Part shown: one piece after another, positions 24,200-32,685 of the stretch | Layout: each line of letters opens with the position of its first letter | Numbering within the stretch: position 1 is the first letter of the stretch | Source of the DNA: CAVQCA01 sp963763115 | Lineage (GTDB): Bacteria > Pseudomonadota > Gammaproteobacteria > UBA9214 | DNA: 64,000 bases | Assembly: GCA_963763115.1 (NCBI GenBank) | Contig: CAVXNM010000028.1 | Span: 16,790 to 80,789, forward strand | Direction of reading: 5' to 3' | Position numbers and translations under genes: made by a program | The notes under the pieces: generated by a model | Database searches by the model: none | What the model was told of the DNA's origin: nothing | What the model saw: only the letters and a program-made list of their open reading frames with translations

Positions 24200-25254
24200 A
24201 TGGCACGGTCCACACGATTAACAACCATTTTTTTACTTGCCTGATTTCAGGGCTGGTATTTTCTGCCCAGGCCTCGGCTGATCTCAAGCTGATCGGTTCG
24301 GGAGCGAGCTTTCCGGCGCCCCTCTATGCCAAATGGTTCAAGGATTTCAGCGCTGCCACCCAGGGGGTGCGGGTAGACTACCAGTCCAAGGGCAGCGGGG
24401 CCGGTATCCAGGATTTCATCAATGAGACTGTTGATTTTGCCGCCAGTGACGCAGCCGTGAACGACAAGGAGATCGGCGAGGTAAAGGGCGGTGTGGTGCT
24501 GCTGCCCATGACCGCCGGTGAGGTGGTACTGTCCTACAATCTGAAGGTTGTGGACCAGCTCAAGTTGCCGCGGGATGTGTACCCCGCAATCTTCACGGGC
24601 AAGGTCAGCAAGTGGAACGACCCGCGCATTGTCGCGGCCAATCCCGGAGTGAAATTGCCGGATGAGGACATCACCGTGGTGGTGCGTTCCGACTCCAGCG
24701 GGACCAGTTATGTGTTCACCGGTCACCTGGCGGCCATCAGCGAGGACTTCAAGAACACGGTAGGGCAGGCCAAGGCCCCCAACTGGCCGAAGTCCGGCAA
24801 GATCGTCAAGGCACCGAAGAACGACGGTGTTACCGCCACCATCAAACAAACCCCCGGCGCCATCGGTTATATCGAGTATGGCTTTGCCAAGCTGACCAAA
24901 GCGCCGACGGCCAGGCTGGAAAACAAGTCCGGCAAATACGTAGCACCCGGATCCGAGAGTGGCGCGGCGGCGCTTGCCAGCGCCGAATTCCCGGCTGGCG
25001 ACCTGCCGGGTAGCGATGTGCCGGACCTGCGCGTCTGGGTGACCGACCCGGCCGGTGCCGATGCCTACCCCATTGCCAGCTTCACCTGGTTGCTACTCTA
25101 TAAAGATCAGGACGATAAAAAGGCCAAGGCCTTGCGCGAGCTGGTGGAGTATTGCCTGACCACCGGCCAGAAATCCGCCGATGCCATGGGATACATTCCG
25201 CTGCCTGACAACGTCGTGGAACGCGTGCGCACGGTTGCGCAGATGGTGCAGTAG
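24200..25254 (+). CDS. pstS: phosphate-binding protein PstS, frameshifted in the signal peptide
   Basis: Periplasmic phosphate-binding protein of the PstSCAB importer. The ATG at 24200 (CAGGAG 12 bases upstream) reads MARSTRLTTIFLLA and then stops. The mature protein (DLKLIGSGASFPAPLYAKWF, then DYQSKGSGAGIQDFI) continues in another frame to 25254. The switch point is a run of seven T at 24228-24234. One additional T would give a normal signal peptide ending FSAQASA-DLKL. Phosphate-site motifs are intact (GSGASFPAP, RSDSSGTSYVFT). The shift is therefore a sequencing error, phase variation or a recent mutation. pstC follows in the same direction. The next start in the mature frame is a GTG at 24367, too late for export. 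Confidence 0.85.
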
Positions 25255-25282
25255 GCCACGGCAAGCTGTGATTTTGTCATAG

Positions 25283-25306
25283 GGGTGGTCACGCTCCTGG
25301 CCACCC
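25283..25306 (+). promoter_or_regulatory. hairpin between pstS and pstC
   Basis: GGGTGGTC and GGCCACCC form an eight-base stem (one G-T pair) around an eight-base loop, with no T run. A structure here would favour high pstS relative to pstC expression, as binding proteins are made in excess. Confidence 0.5.
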
Positions 25307-25341
25307 GGTTCGCAGCTGCTTTCCTAACGTTTGAGTTCACT

Positions 25342-26319
25342 ATGGCCAACGATACGTTTTCCGCAGCCGCCACCTCAGGTTCTGTCTCAGGCCCCCCCAG
25401 TGCGGCAGACTTTCTCGGTGATTCCCTGTTCCGCGCTATTGCCTATGCCTGTGCGCTACTGATCATTGCATTGGTAGGCTATATTTTCTGGGAACTGGGC
25501 GGCAGGGCCTGGCCGGCCATACAGGACTACGGTCTCAGCTTCATCACCGGTACCACCTGGGACACCAACAAGGCCGCATTCGGCGTGTTGCCGGAAATCT
25601 GGGGGACGCTCTACAGCTCGCTGCTGGCCCTGTTTCTGGGCGGTGTTTTCGGTATCGCCATCGCCATCTTTCTCACCCAGGGTTTTATTCACGCCCGGCT
25701 GGCGGCGGTGTTTCGTACCATCGTGGAAATGCTTGCAGCCATCCCCTCGGTCGTCTTTGGCTTGTGGGGTATCTATGTGCTGATCCCGCTGATCCGGCCC
25801 TGGGCGGACTGGCTGCACGAACACCTGGGCTGGTTTCCGCTGTTCGGGACTGACCTCAGTGGACCAGGCATGGCGCCGGCCGCCCTGGTCCTTGCCATTA
25901 TGATCCTGCCCACGGTGGCGGCCATTTCGGCGGATGCTTTCCGGCGGATTCCCTACAAGGTCAAAGAAGCAGCCTTCGGCATGGGCACCACCCGCTGGGA
26001 GGCGATCCTCAAGGTGATGCTGCCGACGGCGTCCTCCGGCATTCTGGCGGCGCTGGTGCTGGGTTTCGGACGCGCTCTGGGAGAAACCATGGCCCTGGCC
26101 ATGCTCATCGGCAACAGCAATCAGATCAGTCTGTCGCTGTTCTCGCCGGCCAACACGCTGGCCTCGCTGCTGGCTTCCAACTTTCCGGAGGCCGGGGAGA
26201 TCGAAGTCCGGGCGCTGATGTACGCGGCGCTGGTATTGCTCGCCATCACCTTCCTGGTCAACGTGGTCGGGCTGGCCATTCAGCAGTACACGATGCGCAA
26301 GTTCGAAGGTGCCAAATGA
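25342..26319 (+). CDS. pstC: phosphate ABC transporter permease PstC
   Basis: Inner membrane permease, 325 residues with about six helices. The binding-protein-dependent transport loop that contacts the ATPase is visible (AAFGMGTTRWEAILKVMLPTA, about residues 212-232), followed by GRALGETMALAMLIG. The start ATG at 25342 gives MANDTFSAAATSG; an upstream GTG at 25285 would add a 19-residue hydrophobic piece inside the hairpin region. It overlaps pstA by four bases. Confidence 0.92.
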   Translation: MANDTFSAAATSGSVSGPPSAADFLGDSLFRAIAYACALLIIALVGYIFWELGGRAWPAIQDYGLSFITGTTWDTNKAAFGVLPEIWGTLYSSLLALFLGGVFGIAIAIFLTQGFIHARLAAVFRTIVEMLAAIPSVVFGLWGIYVLIPLIRPWADWLHEHLGWFPLFGTDLSGPGMAPAALVLAIMILPTVAAISADAFRRIPYKVKEAAFGMGTTRWEAILKVMLPTASSGILAALVLGFGRALGETMALAMLIGNSNQISLSLFSPANTLASLLASNFPEAGEIEVRALMYAALVLLAITFLVNVVGLAIQQYTMRKFEGAK

Positions 26320-27209
26320 GCGATACCGATCTGGGTGCTGTCAGTATTCCAGCAAAACTGCCGAAGCTGGAGAGGCAGTTCCTCGAAATCCGGGCGATAA
26401 AAAGCCTGATACTCACCGGGCTCACCTGGGTTGCGGCCGTTCTCGCCAGCGTTCCCCTGTTCTCGGTCATCTACAAGCTGTTGATTAACGGCGGCGCCCG
26501 GCTGGACTGGGAGGCGCTGACTGCGCTTCCACCTGCCGGATTCGAGATGGGTGGCGGATTTGGCAACGCCATTGCCGGCACCCTGGTGATGGTGGGTATC
26601 GGCGCCGCACTGAGCGTTCCCATAGGTATTCTGGCGGCCCTGTATCTGGGGATACTCGCCCCGCAAAGCAAGGTCGCGGCGACTGCAAGGTTCTTGTCCA
26701 AGGTCCTCACCGGTTTCCCTTCCATACTTGCCGGCGTGTTCGCCTACGCCACCATGGTGCTGTGGATGGGCAGCTATTCGGCCTGGGCAGGCGGTATCGC
26801 GCTGGCCGTCCTGATGCTGCCAACGGTGACACTTGCGGCCGAGGAGGCGATGAAACAGGTGCCCCAGCGGATGAAGGACGCTGCTTTCGGGATGGGCTGC
26901 ACCCGCAGCCAGGTCATCTGGAAGGTAGTGTTGCCCACCAGCCTGCCAGGGGTACTTACCGGGGTGATTCTGGCGGTCGCCGGAGCGGCGGGAGAATCCG
27001 CGCCCTTGCTGTTTACCGCGCTGTTCAGCAATTACTATATTTCCGAACTCGCAGAGCCCACCGCGTCGATGTCGATTCTCATCTACAATTTCTCGGGCAT
27101 GCCTTTCGACAATCAGATTGAACTGGCCTGGGCAGCCTCCCTGATGCTGGTATTTATCGTCCTTGTCTTCAACATCATCGCCCGAGTGATCGGACGGCCC
27201 AGATTCTGA
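26316..27209 (+). CDS. pstA: phosphate ABC transporter permease PstA
   Basis: 297-residue partner permease of PstC, with six or so helices and the ATPase-contact loop AAFGMGCTRSQVIWKVVLPT near residues 187-207, followed by AGAAGESAPLLFTALF. The ATG overlaps the pstC stop (ATGA). The ATPase gene pstB, which normally follows, is absent; instead a truncated second pstS copy begins within about 40 bases. Confidence 0.92.
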   Translation: MSDTDLGAVSIPAKLPKLERQFLEIRAIKSLILTGLTWVAAVLASVPLFSVIYKLLINGGARLDWEALTALPPAGFEMGGGFGNAIAGTLVMVGIGAALSVPIGILAALYLGILAPQSKVAATARFLSKVLTGFPSILAGVFAYATMVLWMGSYSAWAGGIALAVLMLPTVTLAAEEAMKQVPQRMKDAAFGMGCTRSQVIWKVVLPTSLPGVLTGVILAVAGAAGESAPLLFTALFSNYYISELAEPTASMSILIYNFSGMPFDNQIELAWAASLMLVFIVLVFNIIARVIGRPRF

Positions 27210-27239
27210 CCGTAATAAGGCGTCGAACACGCGTTCAGC

Positions 27240-27997
27240 CCCCCGCGGGGCGGGGCGTCAAGCTGGTACCCGTGACCGCCGGCGAGGTGGTCATCGCCTA
27301 CCACATACCGGATGTCAGCGGTGAGTTGCGTCTGCCCCGGGATGTCTACGTTAATATCTTCCTCGGCAGGATTTCACGCTGGAATGACCCGCGAATTGTC
27401 GCGGCAAACCCGGGTATCCATTTACCGTCGAAGCGGATCCAGGTTGTTGCGCGCCGGGACAGCAGCGGTACGACGTTCGCTTTTACCAAGCACCTCAGTA
27501 TGGTCAGCGATGCCTGGCGCGATGGTCCCGGCACCGGCAAGCTGATCGACTGGCCCGGCGGCGCCATGATTGCGTTAGGGAACGAAGGTGTCGCCCAGCG
27601 GCTCAAGATAACCGAATACTCCATTGGTTACCTGGAATACGGCTTTGCCTGGCGGCTTGGACTGCCGATGGCGGTGATTGAGAATCAGGCAGGCGAGTTT
27701 GTGGCGCCGGGCGCCGCCGGCGGCAAGGCGGCGCTGGACGCCGCCGCGGAGGATATCCCGGATGACTTGCGTCTGTTCCTGCCCGACCCGCCCGGCAGAA
27801 GCGCCTATCCCATTGTCAGTCTCACCTGGTTATTGCTCAACAAGACCTACTCCGCTCCCGGAAAGGCTGCCGCGCTCAGGCAGGCGGTAGACTGGGGACT
27901 GGGGGAAGGCCAGACCCTCGCCGAAGAGATGGGGTATATTCCTCTTGCTGACAGTCTGATTCATCGCGCACGTCTGGCGCTGAATGAAATCCACTAA
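27240..27997 (+). pseudogene. N-terminally truncated second pstS copy
   Basis: The frame from about 27248 reads GVKLVPVTAGEVVIAYH, and then follows PstS closely (LPRDVYVNIFLGRISRWNDP, RRDSSGTTFAFTKHL, IGYLEYGFA, EEMGYIPL) to the stop at 27997. Compared with the first pstS, the signal peptide and roughly 75 residues of the first domain are missing, including the phosphate-binding GSGASFPAP. The frame is open back into pstA, and the first possible start is the GTG at 27272. It could be made only as a cytoplasmic fragment. The downstream gene overlaps its end by 14 bases. Confidence 0.75.
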
Positions 27998-28724
27998 CAG
28001 GAAACATGCGCGGGACGAGCGTGAAGTCCCGGCCTGTAGTCGCTGGCCCGCCGGCGTGGTCATGGCCAGTAACCATCGTCTGAATATCCTCGCCATCGAG
28101 GCTTCCCTGGCATCGGTACAGCGTGAATTTCCCCGTATCAACGCCGGCCTGAGTTCCAGACGCGATCCGCTGACCGATGAAGTCGTGGCGAATATGGTTG
28201 CCGGCTATCGTCGTGTTGATGACTGCCTGGCGAAGGGCATCGATTTGTTCAGAATGGGCAAGTCCACACGCCTTCTGGAACTCAACAGGGTTGTGCTGTG
28301 TGGTGATGACAGCAGGCGGCAGGATTGTTCCGCACGGCAACTCAGACTCACCGAACAGCATTTTTACGAGACTGATGGCGGTGGTGTAGGGGCGCTGATG
28401 GAGTGGCTGGACGTGCATCAGAATGCCACGGTGTGGCGCCGCGCCGCGGGCGTGTTCACCCGCGTACTGAGTCAACCGCAGTTATATGTCGAGGGCAATC
28501 ACCGTACCGGCGCACTGCTCATGAGTTATCTGCTGGCACGCGAGGGGCGGCCGCCTTTCGTCCTCAGCGTGGATAACGCCAGCCACTTCTTCGAGCCGGC
28601 GACTCTGATCAAGAAAAGAAAGAAGCGTGGACTGGACAATCTGCTCAGATTACCCAAAATGACCAAACGCCTCGCACGGCTGCTCGAGGTCCAGGCAGAC
28701 AACAGTTACCTGCTGAAGGATTGA
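27984..28724 (+). CDS. Fic-like protein with degenerate catalytic motif
   Basis: 246 residues. The segment QPQLYVEGNHRTGALLMSYL (about 164-183) matches the core Fic motif HPFxDGNGRxxR, but the catalytic histidine position is glutamine and the second glycine is histidine. The preceding helices (LTEQHFYETDGGGVGALMEW, WRRAAGVFTRVL) fit a Fic fold. The C-terminus (VDNASHFFEPATLIKKRKKR) is basic. Fic proteins transfer AMP or other groups to hydroxyls; with this motif AMPylation is doubtful. The start at 27984 overlaps the truncated pstS copy, while ATG 28062 (MASNHRLNIL) is an alternative. A decayed second copy of the gene lies at 32325-32585. Linkage to pst genes suggests a phosphate-related role, which is inference. 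Confidence 0.68.
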   Translation: MKSTNRKHARDEREVPACSRWPAGVVMASNHRLNILAIEASLASVQREFPRINAGLSSRRDPLTDEVVANMVAGYRRVDDCLAKGIDLFRMGKSTRLLELNRVVLCGDDSRRQDCSARQLRLTEQHFYETDGGGVGALMEWLDVHQNATVWRRAAGVFTRVLSQPQLYVEGNHRTGALLMSYLLAREGRPPFVLSVDNASHFFEPATLIKKRKKRGLDNLLRLPKMTKRLARLLEVQADNSYLLKD

Positions 28725-29100
28725 TATACCCGGTCTGGTTGGCTCGACAGGACACAAGGTCGTGGTTGAGCGGATCGAGAATGCCATAGCGGCATTACCG
28801 CGGTTGTCTGTCGCCCCGTCTCCTGACATATCCATGCCGATCAAGTTACACAGCAGATCGCACATGTAATACGCTGTTTATACATGAATTATAGGTGAAA
28901 ATCGCGCACTGGTCGACGACGATTGGTGTGGTCCTGGGCGGTGCCAGTGGGTGCTAGTGTGATGGTCGGATAGTCGGCTACTATAATTCGACTGGTATGT
29001 GATTGTGACTGAAAGCCATACCCGCTGTGGGATGTTCCGCCATCTCCGATGGCGAGAGCATTGTACGATGCACAAATATCAAACATTGGAGGAATACTCC
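28725..29100. other. intergenic region with leader hairpin
   Basis: No gene was seen. TATAAT at 28982-28987 could be a -10 element for the next gene. CGCCATC-TCC-GATGGCG (29038-29054) forms a perfect seven-base stem in the presumed leader, about 45 bases before the start codon. Confidence 0.5.
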
Positions 29101-29352
29101 ATGAGTCATGTTCAACCGACACAGACCGACATCGCTGAATGGATCAGGTCCTTGCTTCCGTCAGAGATTTGGGATCGTTATTGCCATCTCACCTACGCCC
29201 AAATGGCGCAGGTTCACGAACTGGAGGAATATGCTGACGAATTACATGAGGCCGAGGGAGATTGGTATCGCGCATATAAAACAACCCTGAGTAAGGTCGC
29301 CTCAGCGTTTGAAATTATCACTGACATAAATCGACCTGCAGGAAGTACATGA
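29101..29352 (+). CDS. small acidic protein of unknown function
   Basis: 83 residues beginning MSHVQPTQTDIAEWIRSLLP, rich in acidic residues and helix formers (QMAQVHELEEYADELHEAEG). GGAGGA eight bases before the ATG makes a strong start. No signal or membrane helix. The family is not recognised. It stands alone, with a stable hairpin in its leader. Confidence 0.6.
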   Translation: MSHVQPTQTDIAEWIRSLLPSEIWDRYCHLTYAQMAQVHELEEYADELHEAEGDWYRAYKTTLSKVASAFEIITDINRPAGST

Positions 29353-29581
29353 AATCATCCTTGATAATAAGCGCAAACGCACGATCGGCATAGGCGAGGT
29401 CCGAGCCGATACCGCCAAGACGGTTACCCGGGACACCGTTTTCCAGCGGGTCGGCGGTTTGGGTAGCGAGATCCTCGTAGCTCCCGTCGATGCTGCCGAT
29501 GGCAATCAGGTCGACAGTCGCGTGCACGGTAGTGGAGGCGAGCAGTGATTTATTGTCGCGGGTATCGGAAGCGTACCGCCC
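29318..29581 (-). pseudogene. fragment possibly of an esterase-like phytase protein
   Basis: Minus-strand frame open from a stop at 29582 to 29318: SLLASTTVHATVDLIAIGSI, then GSYEDLATQTADPLENGVPG and NRLGGIGSDLAYADRAFAL. The end of a signal peptide and the LGGIGSDLAYA motif resemble the N-terminus of secreted esterase-like phytase proteins, whose full length would be several hundred residues. There is no start codon at the right place and the 3' part is absent. I rate the family assignment low. Confidence 0.3.
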
Positions 29582-29758
29582 TTACTAGGGCCTGTTATTT
29601 CCTAACCCTGATTTTTTTGTTGCCCTGAAATTCCTGGTGATAACCCATCCGAAATTTCATATGTTTAGGTAGTCAGGGGCTGCCAGTGAGATCATAAGGG
29701 GCGGCCGACCCATGGTATCGGGTAGAATCTTGATGCGAGGCTAAACATTTCAGCCATA
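29353..29758. other. intergenic region with gene remnant
   Basis: The left part is covered by the minus-strand remnant (29318-29581). From 29582 to 29758 no gene, terminator or clear promoter was recognised. Confidence 0.5.
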
Positions 29759-29764
29759 TTGCCA

Positions 29765-30484
29765 ATGGATTACAAAAATGAACGTCTTGTGGTGCTGGAC
29801 GCAGACGGCACGACGATTAATGCCTTTGACGCCATTGGCAAAACCTTCGCGCTTCATAGTATGGGCCTTGGCGACCTGATACGCTTTCAGAAGCGCCATA
29901 ATATTTTCAAATATCTTGGTGGGCTGAAGGAATTTCCCGTTAACCTGCGCCAGCAGATGAGCAGGAAAAAGCGCAAGGCACTGATCAAGACGCTCACGGA
30001 AATCTACCGTGAGGAAGGCGTGTTGTATGCCGGCATTGCCGGAATGATCGAAAAACTGATTGCCGCACCTTCATTACGCGTAGGCGTGGTGTCGCGCAAT
30101 ATCACACTCGATCCGCTGGTTACCTTGCAGCACGTTTTCAGACGCAACGGGGTAGACCCTGACGCTTTTGACTTTTTCGTCCATCTTCCGTTGAAGGAAG
30201 ACAAGATAGGCCGATTCCGCAGCATCCGCGACTATTACAAAATCAACCCGGAGCGCGCCTACGCCTGTGGCGACGAGAAAAAGGACTTCGTCGCGGCTAC
30301 CGGTTCCGGTATGCATCCGTTCATGGTGTCATATGGTCTCGAAAGTCTCGAGCGACTTGAAAAGAAGATCGGTGTGCCGCCGGAGTTGATTTCGAAAAAT
30401 CCCGGACAACTGCGTGAGCGTCTATTGCATGCACTGGATATCGACGAGGATTCATCGGCGCGCCGACCGCATGCCTGGCGGTGA
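29765..30484 (+). CDS. HAD-family phosphatase
   Basis: 239-residue haloacid dehalogenase-type hydrolase. Motif I is VVLDADGTTI (residues 9-18; the expected DxDGT), motif II is VVSRN (near 114-118), the motif III lysine is probably in LKEDKIGRF, and motif IV is ACGDEKKDF (near 166-174). A helical cap lies between. Substrate unknown. The ATG at 29765 was chosen over a TTG two codons earlier. It is convergent with arsC, with 46 bases between them. Confidence 0.85.
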   Translation: MDYKNERLVVLDADGTTINAFDAIGKTFALHSMGLGDLIRFQKRHNIFKYLGGLKEFPVNLRQQMSRKKRKALIKTLTEIYREEGVLYAGIAGMIEKLIAAPSLRVGVVSRNITLDPLVTLQHVFRRNGVDPDAFDFFVHLPLKEDKIGRFRSIRDYYKINPERAYACGDEKKDFVAATGSGMHPFMVSYGLESLERLEKKIGVPPELISKNPGQLRERLLHALDIDEDSSARRPHAWR

Positions 30485-30530
30485 TTTCACACTGGGCTAT
30501 CATGCTATCGATCCTCTGGAATCATCGTGG

Positions 30531-31025
30531 TCAGTGGTTGTAGATCTCGGTGAGAGCACTCTGAAGTTCGGCATCATTCAGTTGATCCAATGGCAACTGC
30601 AGCAGTTGAAGCATCCGGTAGCCGATGGCCTGGCGAGTCAGCTCAAAGGCCTGACGCCTGCTCTCATCGTTGCCACGCGCATTCGACGGGTCCGGGTAAC
30701 CCCAGTGCACTTTCACGGGACTGCCGGGCCAGTAGGGACATATCTCGGCGGCGGCGCTGTCGCAGACGGTGATCACCATGCGCATCTGTGGTGCATCGGG
30801 GCCGGTGAACTCGTCCCAGCTTTTGCTGCGATAATTCGATGTATCAATACCGGCCTTGATTAACACGTCGATGGCAAAGGGATTCAGGCGGCCGCTGGGC
30901 TCGCTGCCTGCGCTGTAGGCGTGAACATCCTTACCGAGCCTGTGTGCCCAGTAGTTGAGCATGCCTTCGCTCAACACGCTGCGCGCCGAGTTATGGGTAC
31001 AAAGGATCAATACATTGGTCGTCAT
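30531..31025 (-). CDS. arsC: arsenate reductase ArsC (low-molecular-weight phosphatase type)
   Basis: 164-residue reductase of arsenate to arsenite. The phosphatase loop CTHNSARS (residues 9-16) is the CX5R motif of the low-molecular-weight tyrosine phosphatase fold, and YSAGSEPSG, KSWDEF and VITVCDSAAAEICPYWPGSP carry the redox cysteines of the thioredoxin-dependent class. Same strand as arsR and the arsI-like gene, 172 bases downstream of the latter. Confidence 0.92.
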   Translation of the reverse strand: MTTNVLILCTHNSARSVLSEGMLNYWAHRLGKDVHAYSAGSEPSGRLNPFAIDVLIKAGIDTSNYRSKSWDEFTGPDAPQMRMVITVCDSAAAEICPYWPGSPVKVHWGYPDPSNARGNDESRRQAFELTRQAIGYRMLQLLQLPLDQLNDAELQSALTEIYNH

Positions 31026-31197
31026 AATGCTTATTTGTAGCCAGTTCTATTGAGTTCGGTTTATATGGACAACCGGTGCAACAATACATGCGTAAGCGAC
31101 ATCAGCAGTTCAAGGACCGTTTCAGTCACGGCGCGGCAACCTTGATTCTGTAGTCGATTCGCGATGGTTTCCTGTGTGCCCCCTCGTGTTCAGGTCT

Positions 31198-31665
31198 TCA
31201 TCTGCATGAGGACTGAGACTTGACCGGAATGCCGACCGGCTTGCCCCGAACCGGAGTGCAGCAGGCGCCGCTCTCGGTGGCTTGCTGTTGCTCGTTGAAC
31301 ACCGCAATGTTACCGAGGGTGTGGAAATGCTCCCAGGGGATGCCCTGTGGATCGATGATCCAGTGTTTCTCACTCCTGGCGTAGCAGCAGGTCGTTGCGC
31401 CCTCGTCAATCAGCGCCATCTCGGCGCTCCCGGCGGCCTGCTTGAGATTATCGAGTTCCTCTGTGCTATCGGTCTGGAACCCAAGGTGATCCAGCCCCGG
31501 CCTGCTACCCCGTGTTGAGATGGCGAAATTCACGCGCGGGTCTTCCAGCATCCACTTGGCATAATCAGCCTCGATGCGTGCCGGTTGCGCCGAGAACAGC
31601 CGCGAGTAGAAGCCGATACTGGCTTGCAGATCATCGACGTGCAGATGGACATGAAAACGTTTCAC
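31198..31665 (-). CDS. arsI: ArsI/CadI-like dioxygenase of the glyoxalase fold
   Basis: 155-residue vicinal-oxygen-chelate protein. Metal ligands are expected at the start (KRFHVHLHVDDLQASIGFYS), the middle (GLDHLGFQ) and the end (WEHFHTLG, near residues 120-127). The paired cysteines in TTCCYARSEKHW and the C-terminal ACCTP match ArsI, a C-As bond lyase that removes methyl or aryl groups from trivalent arsenicals; CadI (cadmium-induced) is the close alternative. The start is the GTG at 31665 with AAAGGAG seven bases upstream. It lies 11 bases after arsR. Confidence 0.82.
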   Translation of the reverse strand: MKRFHVHLHVDDLQASIGFYSRLFSAQPARIEADYAKWMLEDPRVNFAISTRGSRPGLDHLGFQTDSTEELDNLKQAAGSAEMALIDEGATTCCYARSEKHWIIDPQGIPWEHFHTLGNIAVFNEQQQATESGACCTPVRGKPVGIPVKSQSSCR

Positions 31666-31676
31666 GATTAACTCCT

Positions 31677-32000
31677 TTAACAGTTGCAGTTGGCTGCCAC
31701 CTCGTCCAGGCAGGCCTGGCCCTGGCAGCAGTTGTCTGTGAGGTAAGCCAGCACACCGTTCATGCATGCGTACTCGGCCCGGTAGATCAGGTTACGACCA
31801 CTGCGTTCCTGCGTAACCAGACCCGCATGCATCAGCTCCTTCAAGTGGAAAGACAGGGTGGCTGCCGGGACCTCGAGATCCCCCGCGATGGTTCCCGGTG
31901 TCAAGCCCTCCCGGCCGGCAACGACCAGGGCACGAAAGGCCTTGAGTCGGTGCGGCTGGGCCAGTGCAGCCAGGGCGTTGATGACGTCTCTCTCTTCCAT
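31677..32000 (-). CDS. arsR: ArsR-family repressor
   Basis: 107-residue metal-responsive winged-helix repressor. DNA-binding helices: LTPGTIAGDLEVPAATLSFH and LKELMHAGLVTQERSGR. Cysteines at the C-terminal end (NCCQGQACLDEVAANCNC) are likely arsenite ligands, a C-terminal arrangement rather than the CVC motif in helix 3. First gene of the minus-strand ars operon and probably autoregulatory. Confidence 0.9.
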   Translation of the reverse strand: MEERDVINALAALAQPHRLKAFRALVVAGREGLTPGTIAGDLEVPAATLSFHLKELMHAGLVTQERSGRNLIYRAEYACMNGVLAYLTDNCCQGQACLDEVAANCNC

Positions 32001-32039
32001 AATTCTAATATTATCAAAATATAAAATATTCTAGCGTCA
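32001..32039 (-). promoter_or_regulatory. ars operon promoter and presumed ArsR operator
   Basis: On the minus strand TTGACG (32039-32034) is a good -35, with GATAAT as a possible -10 at slightly long spacing. Between and over them lies AT-rich inverted sequence (AATATT repeated on both sides of TTATATTTTGAT), the usual look of ArsR operators. Confidence 0.6.
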
Positions 32040-32324
32040 ATATGGCCGGGTGACAAGCCGTCCAGAAAGCGACTCGCAGACGAATATCAAAGTCTGGAGG
32101 CACGCGCGCTTTCTCTCGTCTTTCCTCTGGGTTGGGCCACAACCGCTGCATTACCCGCTTCAGTACAGCGCCCAACGTCCCGCAAACCGTGCGGCGTAAA
32201 ATGGCAAGTTCTGACAGCCAGAATGCGTTAGTAGGGGGGGAACGTCCGGACTTGCTGTGTAGCAGTCCTTCGCTGGTCGTCCGTGCAGGGCAGACGTTGG
32301 ACGGATCCGGAAGTTTTGTATTTT
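32040..32324. other. region without recognisable gene
   Basis: Neither strand gives a convincing protein between the ars promoter and the Fic-like remnant. Frames are open in places (minus strand 32014-32364) but lack family features and a ribosome binding site. Confidence 0.45.
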
Positions 32325-32585
32325 CCTGGCTGGGTAAACCGCAGCGCGAGTCGAGGGCAATCATCGTACCTGGACGCTGCTCAAGAGTTGTCAGCTGGCA
32401 TGCGAGGGGCGGCGCCTTTCATCCTTACCGAGGATAACGCCAGCTACTTCTTCGAACCGGCGACTTTGATCAGAAAAACAAAGCAGCAGTGGCTGGACAA
32501 GTTGACGAGATTATCCAACAGACCAGGCGCCTTGCGCGGGCTGCCCGGGGATCTGACAGACAAGGGCTACCCATTGAAGGATTGA
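32325..32585 (+). pseudogene. decayed copy of the Fic-like gene
   Basis: GTCGAGGGCAATCATCGTAC (about 32350) matches the Fic-motif codons of the gene at 27984-28724 almost base for base. The match continues through GCTGGCATGCGAGGGGCGGC to a C-terminus reading TEDNASYFFEPATLIRK, and ends with YPLKD and a stop like the intact YLLKD. Frames shift between the motif and the tail, and about 160 N-terminal residues are missing. Confidence 0.75.
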
Positions 32586-32685
32586 TCCCCTTCCATAAGG
32601 TAGAGCTTTTCCCCATCCCCGGTGATCTTGCTGTAATGGGTATAATCAGCGCATCCTTGAGATACTCAAACCATCCCCCTATGCA

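Noticed and set aside
32014..32364. 116-codon minus-strand frame upstream of arsR
   Set aside because: No family features, and its left part is the ars promoter and its right part the Fic-like remnant in another frame.
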